Shown here: one piece after another, positions 18,781 through 26,671 of the stretch
Numbering within the stretch: position 1 is the first letter of the stretch
Layout: each line of letters opens with the position of its first letter
Source of the DNA: a virus
Reading direction: 5' to 3' (one strand)
IMG/VR virus record: IMGVR_UViG_3300025767_000022
Coordinates: 1 to 57,726 of that record
Length of the DNA stretch: 57,726 nucleotides
Position numbers and translations under genes: made by a program
Notes under the pieces: model-generated
The model's database searches: none
What the model was told of the DNA's origin: nothing
What the model saw: the letters and a program-made list of their open reading frames with translations, nothing else

Positions 18781-18812
18781 TAAAGATACGAAAAATATTT
18801 CAATTATCCAAA
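18781..18812 (-). promoter_or_regulatory. Host-type promoter for membrane protein and sigma gene
   Basis: Read on the minus strand: TTTG, 20 nt, TATCTTTA, with TTTCG directly before the -7 box. This fits the Bacteroidetes -33/-7 pattern. The start codon at 18762 lies 19 nt beyond. Confidence 0.7.
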
Positions 18813-18813
18813 T

Positions 18814-19029
18814 TTATGCTTCACCTTTTGGTCCCATAAAAAAATTTGGATAATCAACATCTTTCTCAATATCAATCTCTTCTCTTAATTTATTTAATTT
18901 ATCAAAAATAATATTATCCAATCGTTTACCATCGATTGTTTTTGAATTCTCAAGTTCTTCAATTAAGGATTCTAATATTACTTCTAATGTAATAACTTTA
19001 GTTGCTAAGTAATCTAATTCTGTCATCAA
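18814..19029 (-). CDS. Small helical protein, unknown
   Basis: A 71-residue acidic helical protein starting MMTELDYLATKVITLEVILE (the second Met is equally possible). The C-terminus, NFFMGPKGEA, is Gly/Pro-rich. Its start overlaps the end of the 85-residue gene by 4 nt, so the pair is probably coupled. The -33 element of the promoter at 18781-18812 lies just past its stop. No family recognised. Confidence 0.5.
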   Translation of the reverse strand: MMTELDYLATKVITLEVILESLIEELENSKTIDGKRLDNIIFDKLNKLREEIDIEKDVDYPNFFMGPKGEA

Positions 19030-19283
19030 TATTCTCCTGCTAATGAACCAGTCAATACATTTATTGATTGTAAGAATTCACTAAAATCCTTATCCGATTC
19101 GGTTTCGTAATCCGTTTCTCCGAATGCTTTTTTTACGGAGTTTGGTGCATATCCCATAGCATGAGCCAAACGAACACACATTATTTTTAATTCAAAGATA
19201 TTCATATCATCAGGTACATCAAAACTAATTTGTCTTGCTTCTCTGATTTGAGATTCTTCGGATGTATAACTTAATATTGCCAT
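19026..19283 (-). CDS. Small conserved-looking phage protein
   Basis: An 85-residue acidic protein (MAILSYTSEESQIREARQIS) with a helical middle (FELKIMCVRLAHAMGYAPNS). It lies 1 nt downstream of the deformylase-like gene and overlaps the following gene by 4 nt. No signal peptide or recognised motif. Function unknown. Confidence 0.5.
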   Translation of the reverse strand: MAILSYTSEESQIREARQISFDVPDDMNIFELKIMCVRLAHAMGYAPNSVKKAFGETDYETESDKDFSEFLQSINVLTGSLAGEY

Positions 19284-19284
19284 A

Positions 19285-19857
19285 TTATACTAATTGATAT
19301 CCTTGATTGAGTAAAGGTTGTGCGTTTTTATATTTCACAAATTGCATTTCACCATTTGGTCCTTGCAACATTACTCTCTCATTTCTACCAGGTGTTTTGT
19401 TTGCAGTAACTTGTGGATTGTATCTACGAAGTGGTGAAGTTACATCAATACCATCAATGGAATCAATCAATCGTTGTGCCAATACACATTCGAATAAACC
19501 AATATCATTCATAAACTCATTTTCGTTTTTCCAACTTTCCTTATCTGATGAAAACTCAACAATGCCTAAATTATCGGTATCTACTTTGAACCAACGATGT
19601 CTTACTGTTTTTCTCGTTTTGTTCTTTGTAGAATCCCTTTCAAAATAAACAACCATTTCATCGGAGCGTTCAGTAACTGTCGGATTTACCAAAGTTAGTT
19701 CATCGTATTCTCCACCAAATCGAAGTGTGATGATTCTCTTATCGATACCAACATCAGATGCGTTAAATGCAATACCCTGTAATTTAGATACTGCTTCTTT
19801 ATATTGGTTTAATTCATCGGATGTTACTGATGATTTATTTATTAGTTTTACTTTCAT
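19285..19857 (-). CDS. Degenerate peptide-deformylase-like protein
   Basis: A 190-residue protein. Residues about 15-140 follow the order of peptide-deformylase motifs in altered form: GIAFNASDVGIDKRIITLRF (compare GLAAPQVG), LVNPTVTE (compare the NP strand), and a helix 'CVLAQRLIDSIDGID' where active enzymes have QHExDHLxG. Both metal-binding His and the catalytic Glu are missing, and no EGCLS-type Cys motif is visible. It is therefore unlikely to deformylate. The C-terminal tail (PNGEMQFVKYKNAQPLLNQG) is a separate extension. A structural or regulatory role for the fold is inferred. The call is moderate. Confidence 0.4.
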   Translation of the reverse strand: MKVKLINKSSVTSDELNQYKEAVSKLQGIAFNASDVGIDKRIITLRFGGEYDELTLVNPTVTERSDEMVVYFERDSTKNKTRKTVRHRWFKVDTDNLGIVEFSSDKESWKNENEFMNDIGLFECVLAQRLIDSIDGIDVTSPLRRYNPQVTANKTPGRNERVMLQGPNGEMQFVKYKNAQPLLNQGYQLV

Positions 19858-20011
19858 TATATTCTTTTAGTTTTTGTGTCAAATAATCTACTGATTCTGA
19901 ACTTCCAACAAATCCGTCATACTTTGCATAATAACGCAAAACCGATGGATTTGTTTCAATGTTCGTTTTCAAATCTTCTATTTCGGGTAAATGAGTGTGT
20001 GTATAACTCAT
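19835..20011 (-). CDS. Small protein, 58 residues, between cupin and deformylase-like genes
   Basis: A short frame from ATG at 20011, overlapping the cupin gene stop (TTATGA), to TAA at 19835, and overlapping the start of the following gene by 23 nt. The product begins MSYTHTHLPEIEDLKTNIET and is soluble and mixed charge. Coupled overlaps at both ends support translation. No family recognised. Confidence 0.55.
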   Translation of the reverse strand: MSYTHTHLPEIEDLKTNIETNPSVLRYYAKYDGFVGSSESVDYLTQKLKEYNESKTNK

Positions 20012-20394
20012 AATAAGTCCTCAGGTGTTTCTCTATAAACTCTATAACTATCTCCATCAAAGTGTTCGGTTGATACTTCAAATACAATTGAGTTATCTTC
20101 CAATGCAATTAACTGATGAGGTAATCCTCTTTCAATTAAAACACTTTCACCCTTCTCTAATGTTTTACCCATTAGTTTTCCGTTCTCTACATCAATCCAA
20201 TTAAATTGGAATCTACCTTCTTGCACATACCAACTTTCTTTTTTCTGAATGTGGTAATGCATGGAGAATCGGTTTCTTTCTTTTGTGAAAACTAAAAGTT
20301 TACCACAATATTCTGAATCGTTATGAATCCAAAGTTCATAACCCCATTTTTTTTCTACTCTTTTCGGAGTTGTAATATCTACATCTATAATCAT
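20008..20394 (-). CDS. Cupin-domain protein, mannose-6-phosphate isomerase type II-like
   Basis: A 128-residue single cupin. The N-terminal EKKWGYELWIHN resembles the EKPWGYE entry of sugar-phosphate isomerase cupins. Metal ligands are likely His46, His48 and Glu53 (SMHYHIQKKESW) and His93 (GLPHQL). It overlaps the UV endonuclease gene by 4 nt. The substrate is unknown. Sugar-nucleotide metabolism is possible given the polysaccharide genes near 54-57 kb, but there is no direct evidence. Confidence 0.7.
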   Translation of the reverse strand: MIIDVDITTPKRVEKKWGYELWIHNDSEYCGKLLVFTKERNRFSMHYHIQKKESWYVQEGRFQFNWIDVENGKLMGKTLEKGESVLIERGLPHQLIALEDNSIVFEVSTEHFDGDSYRVYRETPEDLL

Positions 20395-21344
20395 AATGCG
20401 TAACTATCTACATTCATTAATCCACTATATGCACAAGTTCTTTGTTTAATTATAAATGGTAGAATAGCCAATTCTTTAGCTTTTGCCTCTACCATAATAT
20501 CAACATCTATGCCATATGTTTCAGGTATCTCATTGATATAATCTGAGTGAGCTTGTGGTTTTAGTTTTTCGTTTTCTTCGTGCAATGCTTTACTTTCCGA
20601 ATAGTGAACTACTGGTGTAATTCCTTCGGGCCAAGTACTTACGGCCAACGATAAGGCCTGTTCTTCGGTGAGTCCCCCCGTCTGAAACTTATGATGGTGG
20701 TAATCAAAAACAATAGGTATTTTAATCTTTTCATGTATATACATTAAATCTTTTACTGAATACATTGTTGCTTTATCATCGTTTTCAACAGTCAAACGAG
20801 ATTTAACCGAATCTGATAATCGTTGGAAGTTTTCACAAAATCTATCCATAGCAGAAATCTTATCCCCATACACACCATTACAATGAATGTTAATCTTATT
20901 GTATGGAGTACGGGATAGTCCCATCATATCAAATACTTTACCATGTATCTCCAAATCAGTAATTGTATTTTGAACTACATTTTCTCTCGGAGATGTCAAA
21001 ACACAAAATGGACCAGGGTGAGATGTAATACGAATACCATTTTGTTTTGCGTAATTACCACAACCAGCTAATAAAGTTTTGATACGATGGTATTGTGGTA
21101 AATCTTCAAAATTATACTCACTAGCCCAAGGGAAAAACTCAGATGATAAACGAAACAATTTAATTCCGTTTTCATTGTTCCATTTCAAAATATGAAATAA
21201 ATCTCTTGCGTTCTGCAATCCTAACTCACCGGCATATTCCAAACCTTTTTGTTGGAATGTCCGTTTAACCATAGAACGATTTGTGGTAATCTTTGGCTTA
21301 GACCCAGAAAGAGTCATATTGATGCAAGCGTATCCTAAATTCAT
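20391..21344 (-). CDS. uvsE: UV-damage endonuclease, UvsE/UVDE family
   Basis: A 317-residue protein of usual length for UVDE TIM-barrel endonucleases, which nick 5' of UV photoproducts in alternative excision repair. Family features are the start NLGYACINMTL, LFRLSSEFFPWAS, RITSHPGPFCVL, a VENDDK motif (compare LENDD) and VFDYHHHKF near residues 205-215 supplying metal-binding His/Asp. It has its own host-type promoter at 21364-21395, about 20 nt upstream, so early expression is likely. The cupin gene follows with a 4-nt overlap. Confidence 0.88.
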   Translation of the reverse strand: MNLGYACINMTLSGSKPKITTNRSMVKRTFQQKGLEYAGELGLQNARDLFHILKWNNENGIKLFRLSSEFFPWASEYNFEDLPQYHRIKTLLAGCGNYAKQNGIRITSHPGPFCVLTSPRENVVQNTITDLEIHGKVFDMMGLSRTPYNKINIHCNGVYGDKISAMDRFCENFQRLSDSVKSRLTVENDDKATMYSVKDLMYIHEKIKIPIVFDYHHHKFQTGGLTEEQALSLAVSTWPEGITPVVHYSESKALHEENEKLKPQAHSDYINEIPETYGIDVDIMVEAKAKELAILPFIIKQRTCAYSGLMNVDSYAL

Positions 21345-21363
21345 TTTTCTATTTGTTTATACA

Positions 21364-21395
21364 CAAATATACAAAAATAATTTGATATAACCAAA
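21364..21395 (-). promoter_or_regulatory. Host-type promoter for UV endonuclease
   Basis: TTTG-N20-TATATTTG on the minus strand, a perfect Bacteroidetes -33/-7 pair. It ends 19 nt before the uvsE start. Confidence 0.8.
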
Positions 21396-21401
21396 TATTA
21401 T

Positions 21402-22736
21402 TTAATAAGTTTTAGAATCGAAGTCCGTTGGATAGGTATTATCTCTATCATTTTTAATATGAGTAATCCAATAGTTAACCGCATTTTGGTTATTTATCCA
21501 AGCCTTTCTATTTCCCCAATCAAAATTAGGTCTAGCATAAAATGGTAATTCCTTTAATACATATTGTGCTCTACGAGATGAAGATGGTACTGGTTCATCA
21601 ATTAATCCATCCCCATTATTATCATATCCATCAATAGTTCCATCACCATCTAAATCGATACCTCTACGATTAGTATCTCTTTTTAAGTTAGCAAGTTCGG
21701 CATCTTCGGTTGATTTGGATTCTTCAATAATTGATTCAATTTCTTTTTCAGATAAATCCGATACCATATCGTTCATTACCATATCCAATGCATGGTCTTC
21801 ATCCCAAGGTAAATCATCTAAACCATCATTAAGAGTTGTATCCCAATCTTTTAACTCATCTTCGGTGTAGATATCAGAACCCTCTTCATTTTCGGGTTCT
21901 TCACCATATAATTCTCTCTTTTCAATTACTTTTTTTTTATCTGTTTCACCTTTGTCAACTTTTAATGCGGTGTTAAATGCGATTACTAAGGTTACTGCTA
22001 ATGGGTCGAATACAAATACGATAAATAAAGCAAACCAATTCACAATACTATTCATTGGTTTACCTGTTGCTTCAGCAATAAACTTTAGAGGTCCAACTTC
22101 CCCAGCTACTTCAGAACTTTGTTGAATATCTAATGCTTTCAAATCCAATGAGGTGATTGAATCACTCAATACCTCAATCTTTTTAGATACACTTTCTCTT
22201 TGAGTTTTAGCATCATTTAATTGAGCTTCTAATGCTCTACGAGTAGCAGATGATGTGGTTGTGATAAGATTTCCATCTTTATCTTTATACTGAATTACAT
22301 TGTTGGATAATCCTTTTGATAATTCAGAAATAGATTGTGCTAATTGTTGCTTTTCTTCGTTATATCCATCCAATTGTTCTTGGAATCTATTCTTTTTTAG
22401 ATTCACTAATTCAACTTGCTTATCTACTACTCCTAATTGGTCCGCAGTTGTTTGATATGCGGAAGTTAGGAATCCATAGATACCGGCTGAAGTGATAAGG
22501 ATAAGTACACCCACACCTATGAGTAGGTATGTACGAAGGAACTTATTTATCTTATCCCAATAATTGTAAAGGAATCCAGCGGAAATTAACTTTCCAAATT
22601 CTAAAGAACTTGCCATTAGGATTACGGCAGTACTTGCCCCAGCGAATAACTTGGAGAGACCAGTTACCGAAAAAAAAGCCGCTGCTGATGCTATGAAAAG
22701 AGCGGATAATCCCAACAATAAAGTTCTGAATTTCAC
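21402..22736 (-). CDS. Four-helix membrane protein with coiled coil and calcium-binding motif
   Basis: A 444-residue protein with a GTG start at 22736. Transmembrane segments lie at about 5-25, 34-56, 71-93 and 231-256. A long coiled coil spans about 97-210. The acidic C-terminal tail has a thrombospondin-type-3/dockerin-type calcium loop at 361-381 (DLDGDGTIDGYDNNGDGLID). The C-terminus ends with an aromatic-rich domain. It follows the 59-residue gene by a single base. Function unknown. The calcium motif recalls the dockerin-like modules of the secretion cassettes, but a direct link is speculative. Confidence 0.65.
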   Translation of the reverse strand: MKFRTLLLGLSALFIASAAAFFSVTGLSKLFAGASTAVILMASSLEFGKLISAGFLYNYWDKINKFLRTYLLIGVGVLILITSAGIYGFLTSAYQTTADQLGVVDKQVELVNLKKNRFQEQLDGYNEEKQQLAQSISELSKGLSNNVIQYKDKDGNLITTTSSATRRALEAQLNDAKTQRESVSKKIEVLSDSITSLDLKALDIQQSSEVAGEVGPLKFIAEATGKPMNSIVNWFALFIVFVFDPLAVTLVIAFNTALKVDKGETDKKKVIEKRELYGEEPENEEGSDIYTEDELKDWDTTLNDGLDDLPWDEDHALDMVMNDMVSDLSEKEIESIIEESKSTEDAELANLKRDTNRRGIDLDGDGTIDGYDNNGDGLIDEPVPSSSRRAQYVLKELPFYARPNFDWGNRKAWINNQNAVNYWITHIKNDRDNTYPTDFDSKTY

Positions 22737-22737
22737 C

Positions 22738-22917
22738 TTATGATAACTCCACTATATTTTTTGTTTGTTCAAGTAACCTTTCGATTTCCATTGTTAATCT
22801 GATGGCTTGTTCTTGATTAGCAGGTCTTTTTCCTTGCATCATTTCTTGAATAGCTTTGGTTCTGTTCTGAACCCCCTCCATATACGATAATGCTTTTTCT
22901 TTATATTCTGGCTTCAT
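22738..22917 (-). CDS. Small helical protein, 59 residues
   Basis: A short frame from ATG at 22917 to TAA at 22738, beginning MKPEYKEKALSYMEGVQNRT. It is a predicted amphipathic helix pair. The late-type motif lies at 22938-22946, about 20 nt upstream. It sits directly before the 444-residue membrane protein, which implies co-transcription. Unknown function. Confidence 0.6.
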   Translation of the reverse strand: MKPEYKEKALSYMEGVQNRTKAIQEMMQGKRPANQEQAIRLTMEIERLLEQTKNIVELS

Positions 22918-22937
22918 AATAACTATTATTTTATATA

Positions 22938-22946
22938 TATAAATAT
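22938..22946 (-). promoter_or_regulatory. Late-type motif for membrane/calcium protein pair
   Basis: ATATTTATA on the minus strand, 21 nt before the 59-residue gene. Confidence 0.5.
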
Positions 22947-22949
22947 CTA

Positions 22950-22981
22950 AAAAACGAAAAAGGGAGATTTTTCAATCTCCC
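22950..22981 (-). terminator. Intrinsic terminator after Hsp20 gene
   Basis: Stem GGGAGATT/AATCTCCC with a 4-nt loop followed on the minus strand by a T-rich run (TTTTTCGTTTTTT). Confidence 0.8.
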
Positions 22982-23005
22982 CATCTCAAAACTAACACCC
23001 TACAA

Positions 23006-23374
23006 TTAAAATTTAATTTTAACTTTTTTACCTTTTGTTTGTTCTTTTTTGTCCAACAAAATAGTTAGAATTCCATTTTCGATAGAAGCATCCGCAGTTG
23101 TTCCATCGTATTCCTTACCTACAGTAAATTTAAGATTTACATCCTTAATTACCGCATTCACTCTTTCAGCAATTGCTTGAATGTGAATTTCATTCTCCGT
23201 AACATTTACATTTACATCCTTTGGGTCATGCCCAACTACACTCACCATAAGTTCCTTTCTACCATCTTCAGTTGTGTTGATAGAATAGTTACCTTGATTG
23301 TGGTAAACATCTCTAAAAACTACTGGTGCTTCGTTTAGTAATTCATTAAATAAATTGTTAAATGTGTAATTCAT
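23006..23374 (-). CDS. Small heat-shock protein, Hsp20/alpha-crystallin domain
   Basis: A 122-residue protein. The N-terminal arm is about 1-28. The alpha-crystallin domain spans about 29-115 with ELMVSVVGHDPKDVNVNVTE, a region KFTVGKEYD, and the closing strand motif ASIENGILTILLDKK, matching the A-x-x-x-n-G-v-L family signature. The C-terminus, KGKKVKIKF, is in the usual place of the I-x-I motif. Hsp20s are ATP-independent holdases, and T4-like phages often carry one. An intrinsic terminator follows at 22950-22981. Confidence 0.9.
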   Translation of the reverse strand: MNYTFNNLFNELLNEAPVVFRDVYHNQGNYSINTTEDGRKELMVSVVGHDPKDVNVNVTENEIHIQAIAERVNAVIKDVNLKFTVGKEYDGTTADASIENGILTILLDKKEQTKGKKVKIKF

Positions 23375-23459
23375 AATATTTCTTTTTTAGGTTAAACATT
23401 TATACTCTTATTTACCAATTTTATACCATAGAGAAGTTTATGACTATTTGTCAGTTGTT

Positions 23460-24146
23460 CTAAAAATTTTCGGAAACATTGTCATACATACCAGTTGCTT
23501 TTCGGTATTCTGAGTTTTCCTGTCTACTAGCCATACAATCCGCCCAATGTAGGATGTAAGGTAAATCCGTTTTAAGTTGGAAATCTTCGTTGTAAGAAAC
23601 CCAATACTTTTTAGTTGCTTCATTATACAACCCATCAGCCATATGAATACCCAATTGTTCTTTCTGAGTGTATGTGATTCCATATTTGTTCAACAACCAA
23701 AATGCTCTATCGGTTACATCAAAGTATTGTAACTTTGGATTGTGGGTAAAGTATTCCAATTTGTTTTTCTGATGCCACTCTGATGTTTGTGGTAGGTAGT
23801 ATGGTTCAGCCCCATCTCCCAACTTTCCTAAATCGTGATGGAATGCTGCGAATAATAATTCTTCATCGGTGAAGTTCACATGCCCACCACCCTCTACAAA
23901 CATCTTTTTAATTTTGTAAGCATTTGTAGCCACATTCATCACGTGGTCAATGTACCCACCCACATACGCAGAGTGGAAGTTTAGTTTACCACTAGCGGGT
24001 GCGATTGTGAGTTCTACCCCCAATTCGTTTTCGGAATACATATGGAGTAATTTCTCCAATCGTTCTCCTTTGAATACCTTTTTTAATGCGTTAATAAAAC
24101 GCTCGTAGTTTTGTTGAAGTTGTTCTTCGGTGTAGTTTCTAATCAT
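23460..24146 (-). CDS. HD-domain phosphohydrolase
   Basis: A 228-residue protein. HD-superfamily metal ligands appear in order: His68 (GYIDHVMNV), His103-His104-Asp105 (AAFHHDLGKLGDG) and a C-terminal Asp (HWADCMASRQ). HD proteins of this size in phages are usually nucleotide or nucleic-acid phosphohydrolases. The substrate cannot be assigned. It overlaps the preceding 122-residue gene by 4 nt, forming a coupled run 24.1-25.5 kb with a lipoprotein and a nucleotidase. Confidence 0.78.
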   Translation of the reverse strand: MIRNYTEEQLQQNYERFINALKKVFKGERLEKLLHMYSENELGVELTIAPASGKLNFHSAYVGGYIDHVMNVATNAYKIKKMFVEGGGHVNFTDEELLFAAFHHDLGKLGDGAEPYYLPQTSEWHQKNKLEYFTHNPKLQYFDVTDRAFWLLNKYGITYTQKEQLGIHMADGLYNEATKKYWVSYNEDFQLKTDLPYILHWADCMASRQENSEYRKATGMYDNVSENF

Positions 24147-24511
24147 TCTTCTATGTATTTTCCAGTTAAAGCTCTATACAAAATTTCTAATTCTTCTTCG
24201 GTGGTACAATAACCCAGTCCATCGGTGTCCAATAATTCAATGAAATATTGACCTGGTGCTAATCCCATCCCTTTAAGTGCTTCTAATTCATCTGATGAGT
24301 TTGATACCAACATAGGTGCGTATTTATCAATTCTATCTTTTGGTAGTGGTAAGGTAAAGAAGTATGGCTGGTCATCATCTTCACCTAAATTCTCATCACC
24401 ATCTTCATCATCGGTTTCAAAATCAAAATCTTCGGAAAGGTGTCTTTTCCACTTCTGTCTTTTGAATGTTTCTTCGGTAATTGGTGTTGCTTGTAATCTT
24501 ACTCGTCTCAT
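24143..24511 (-). CDS. Acidic protein of unknown function
   Basis: A 122-residue protein with a basic N-terminus (MRRVRLQATPITEETFKRQK), a strongly acidic stretch at about 28-50 (ETDDEDGDENLGEDDDQ), and a folded-looking C-terminal half. Overlaps of 4 nt on both sides show tight coupling to the lipoprotein and HD genes. The acidic tract could mimic DNA, but nothing else supports that. Confidence 0.55.
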   Translation of the reverse strand: MRRVRLQATPITEETFKRQKWKRHLSEDFDFETDDEDGDENLGEDDDQPYFFTLPLPKDRIDKYAPMLVSNSSDELEALKGMGLAPGQYFIELLDTDGLGYCTTEEELEILYRALTGKYIEE

Positions 24512-25023
24512 TCTAAAATTACTTTAATTGTTTTTTCCAAGTCCCTAAAATGTGCTTTGATTGTCATTGTATCACCTTTCATAAAATCAACAGGCGCAAT
24601 AACAGTATTGATTTCTCCATCGGTTCCACTATATGAAAACTCATTGATAGTTGGAACAACTGAACCAGCAAATCCGGTTACATAAGTTGTATCTACATTT
24701 ACCCACTCACCTAAGTAGTTGATAGTTCTACGAATGAAAACATACGCTGTATCATTTACCGTCCAACTATGAGATGATTCCCACTCTACTAATTGAGGTG
24801 GATTTGGTTCTACTCCATTGTTGAGAAGTTTACCTGTAATTCGGTGAATTGTTTGAATTGAATTATTAGATGAATTTAATTCTAATTTGTACAATCCTTC
24901 ATTTGTCGTATCCAATCTACCGTCCAACTCCATTATGTAGTTATCGGGTATTGGTTCTACAATTGTATCTTCACAACTGAAGAACAGTAAACTTAAAGCA
25001 AGTATTCCAAAATACTTTCCCAT
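24508..25023 (-). CDS. Phage-encoded lipoprotein
   Basis: A 171-residue protein with a signal peptide and lipobox (LALSLLFFSCED; Cys17 would be lipidated). The mature part is beta-rich and Thr/Asn-rich with no catalytic motif. It overlaps the nucleotidase gene by 31 nt in a different frame. Phage lipoproteins often act in superinfection exclusion or outer-membrane remodelling. Here that is only a possibility. Confidence 0.65.
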   Translation of the reverse strand: MGKYFGILALSLLFFSCEDTIVEPIPDNYIMELDGRLDTTNEGLYKLELNSSNNSIQTIHRITGKLLNNGVEPNPPQLVEWESSHSWTVNDTAYVFIRRTINYLGEWVNVDTTYVTGFAGSVVPTINEFSYSGTDGEINTVIAPVDFMKGDTMTIKAHFRDLEKTIKVILE

Positions 25024-25490
25024 GTTGGATATTCGTTTGGTTTATTATCGTTTTCCCAATCCACACCATATCGAAGAAGTTTACCAGAGAACTCACCAGC
25101 ACCATTCTTCAATCGGTCATCGATTAGGTAATCACCCATCAACAAATCTTTTCGGTGAGTAGTAATCAATCGTTTGTGGAATAAATTTCCGAAGTGGTTC
25201 TCAATCCAATATCGTTTATCGGTTAGAGATTCGGGATTTCCCCAAGGAGCGGCGGTGGCGATGAATAATTCATACTCACCACTTTCAGCCAATACTTTTA
25301 CTGCTTCGATAGCACCCTCAATAGGAGGAGGATTTCGGAAGATACCTGGAATGTGGTCGGGGTTGTTTTTGTATCGTTCTTTTAAGTGCGGATGGTTTTC
25401 CAACCATTTGTTTATCTCATAGTTAAGGTCAACTAAGACCCCATCCATATCAATATAAACTATTTTTTTCTTATCAGTCATCTCAATCAT
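24993..25490 (-). CDS. HAD-family 5'(3')-deoxyribonucleotidase-like
   Basis: A 165-residue protein with HAD motif I DMDGVL (Asp14/Asp16), motif II 'LFIATAAPW' and a late 'LIDDRLKNG' motif, the arrangement of the cytosolic 5'-nucleotidase (deoxy type C) family. It would remove phosphate from deoxynucleotides. Met4 at 25481 may be the real start, because the host-type promoter (25498-25529) leaves almost no leader for the first ATG. It co-occurs with the HD and dCMP deaminase genes as a nucleotide-pool set. Confidence 0.78.
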   Translation of the reverse strand: MIEMTDKKKIVYIDMDGVLVDLNYEINKWLENHPHLKERYKNNPDHIPGIFRNPPPIEGAIEAVKVLAESGEYELFIATAAPWGNPESLTDKRYWIENHFGNLFHKRLITTHRKDLLMGDYLIDDRLKNGAGEFSGKLLRYGVDWENDNKPNEYPTWESILEYLL

Positions 25491-25497
25491 TTACTAT

Positions 25498-25529
25498 CAA
25501 ATATACAAAATATATTTGAATCATGCAAG
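25498..25529 (-). promoter_or_regulatory. Host-type promoter for nucleotidase gene
   Basis: CTTG-N20-TATATTTG on the minus strand, preceded by AAAAGG. The very short leader favours the second ATG of the gene. Confidence 0.78.
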
Positions 25530-25540
25530 CCTTTTGTGAA

Positions 25541-25768
25541 TTAATTTAGCCAAAGATTGTAAACATAATCGTAAGGAGTTCCCAACTCTTCGGCAAGATG
25601 TTCGAACAACCTCTCACGGACGATAGAATCATATACCCCTATATACTCATATACATCATTACCTTTGTGTAGTTCATCCATCAAACCTACAAAGGTTGCC
25701 TCTTTGTTAATCTCAACTCCCAACTCATCCACTGGGTAGACGTTCTGATAATATTCTTTTAATTTCAT
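25541..25768 (-). CDS. Small acidic protein, 75 residues
   Basis: The product begins MKLKEYYQNVYPVDELGVEI and is helical and acidic, with a C-terminal YDYVYNLWLN. It has no signal or membrane segment. It is preceded by the A-rich leader (TTTTAAAACAT-like) common to the tiny early genes and lies just upstream of the promoter of the nucleotidase gene. Function unknown. Confidence 0.5.
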   Translation of the reverse strand: MKLKEYYQNVYPVDELGVEINKEATFVGLMDELHKGNDVYEYIGVYDSIVRERLFEHLAEELGTPYDYVYNLWLN

Positions 25769-25791
25769 ATCTTTTATGTTTTAAGATTTTA

Positions 25792-26103
25792 TTAGATTAA
25801 GTATTTTGGTCCGTAGTATTCCCAAGCATCAGTTCCATCAAAGATGTTACCTCTACTATGTTTAGCAGGAGATTGCCAACCGGCGGGTTTCAGTAAATCA
25901 CCTTTCTTAACTGGAACTCCTTTGTTAAAACCATCAATCATAGAAACGAAAGCCCAAACTGAACTTCCATCGATTAACTTCACATACTTTCTACCTTTTT
26001 CAACTTTCAAAGGTTCGTAGGGTTTGTAACCAAATTTACTTTCCCAATACTCTTTACGCTCTTCGTTAACTTTTTCGAGCCACAAATTAAATTTAGTTTT
26101 CAT
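25792..26103 (-). CDS. Small protein, about 103 residues
   Basis: The start is chosen at ATG 26103 (MKTKFNLWLEKVNEERKEYW). A longer frame to 26142 would begin at the promoter and cover the conserved leader AATTAAAACCCTAAAAGA. The product is soluble, Trp/Tyr/Lys-rich, with LIDGSSVWAFVSMIDG in the middle and WEYYGPKYLI at the end. The host-type promoter is at 26151-26182. Unknown family. Confidence 0.5.
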   Translation of the reverse strand: MKTKFNLWLEKVNEERKEYWESKFGYKPYEPLKVEKGRKYVKLIDGSSVWAFVSMIDGFNKGVPVKKGDLLKPAGWQSPAKHSRGNIFDGTDAWEYYGPKYLI

Positions 26104-26150
26104 ATCTTTTAGGGTTTTAATTCTTTTAACTCTTACTCTCAATTACAGTA

Positions 26151-26182
26151 CTAACATACAAAATAATTTTGAATTATGCAAG
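26151..26182 (-). promoter_or_regulatory. Host-type promoter with conserved leader
   Basis: CTTG-N20-TATGTTAG on the minus strand, followed by the shared leader TACTGTAATTGAGAG. It drives the 103-residue gene. Confidence 0.72.
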
Positions 26183-26193
26183 TCTTTTTTGAA

Positions 26194-26523
26194 TTATTTT
26201 TGATGGTTATCAATTAAATTTACCAACTCTTCAGCGTAATGTTTTGTATTCCAAGAGTAGTAAGTATCAGTTGAATCAATGTTCATATTGATTTGAGGAA
26301 CTTTGAACCAAAATCCAGTATAGGTTCTACTACCACCAGAGGTGTAATATCTATATCCAGCAGCAGAACTCCACTTTTCACAACTTGATTCATAACAAGA
26401 GTTTTCAATACCTAATTCGGTTAGTAGTTTACTAACTTTGTTGAGGTTTGGCATTCGAGTTCGTTCTCCGTATCGAGCGGTGGCTTTCTTAGTAAGGGCT
26501 TGGTAAGTTTTAAGGTTTTTCAT
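26194..26523 (-). CDS. Small protein, 109 residues
   Basis: The product begins MKNLKTYQALTKKATARYGE, with a middle 'CYESSCEKWSSAAGYRYYTS' and aromatic-rich beta segments. It has its own host-type promoter at 26545-26576 and a short conserved leader (TGTAATTGAGAGA). This is a probable early gene. No recognised family. Confidence 0.5.
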   Translation of the reverse strand: MKNLKTYQALTKKATARYGERTRMPNLNKVSKLLTELGIENSCYESSCEKWSSAAGYRYYTSGGSRTYTGFWFKVPQINMNIDSTDTYYSWNTKHYAEELVNLIDNHQK

Positions 26524-26544
26524 ATCTATCTCTCAATTACAGTA

Positions 26545-26576
26545 CTAACATACAAAATAATTTTGACATATACAAG
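26545..26576 (-). promoter_or_regulatory. Host-type promoter with conserved leader
   Basis: CTTG-N20-TATGTTAG on the minus strand. The same TACTGTAATTGAGAG leader follows, then the 109-residue gene. Confidence 0.72.
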
Positions 26577-26593
26577 CCTTTTGTGGATTATTT

Positions 26594-26638
26594 TCAAAAA
26601 AAATCCCCATCAATGAACTTAATCAAAGATAGGGATTT
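26594..26638 (-). terminator. Intrinsic terminator after phoH
   Basis: Stem AAATCCC-ATC/GAT-GGGATTT (one internal mismatch) with a 16-nt loop, then eight T on the minus strand. Confidence 0.75.
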
Positions 26639-26671
26639 ACACCTCTAAGGTAGCTGCCGTCAAGGATATCT

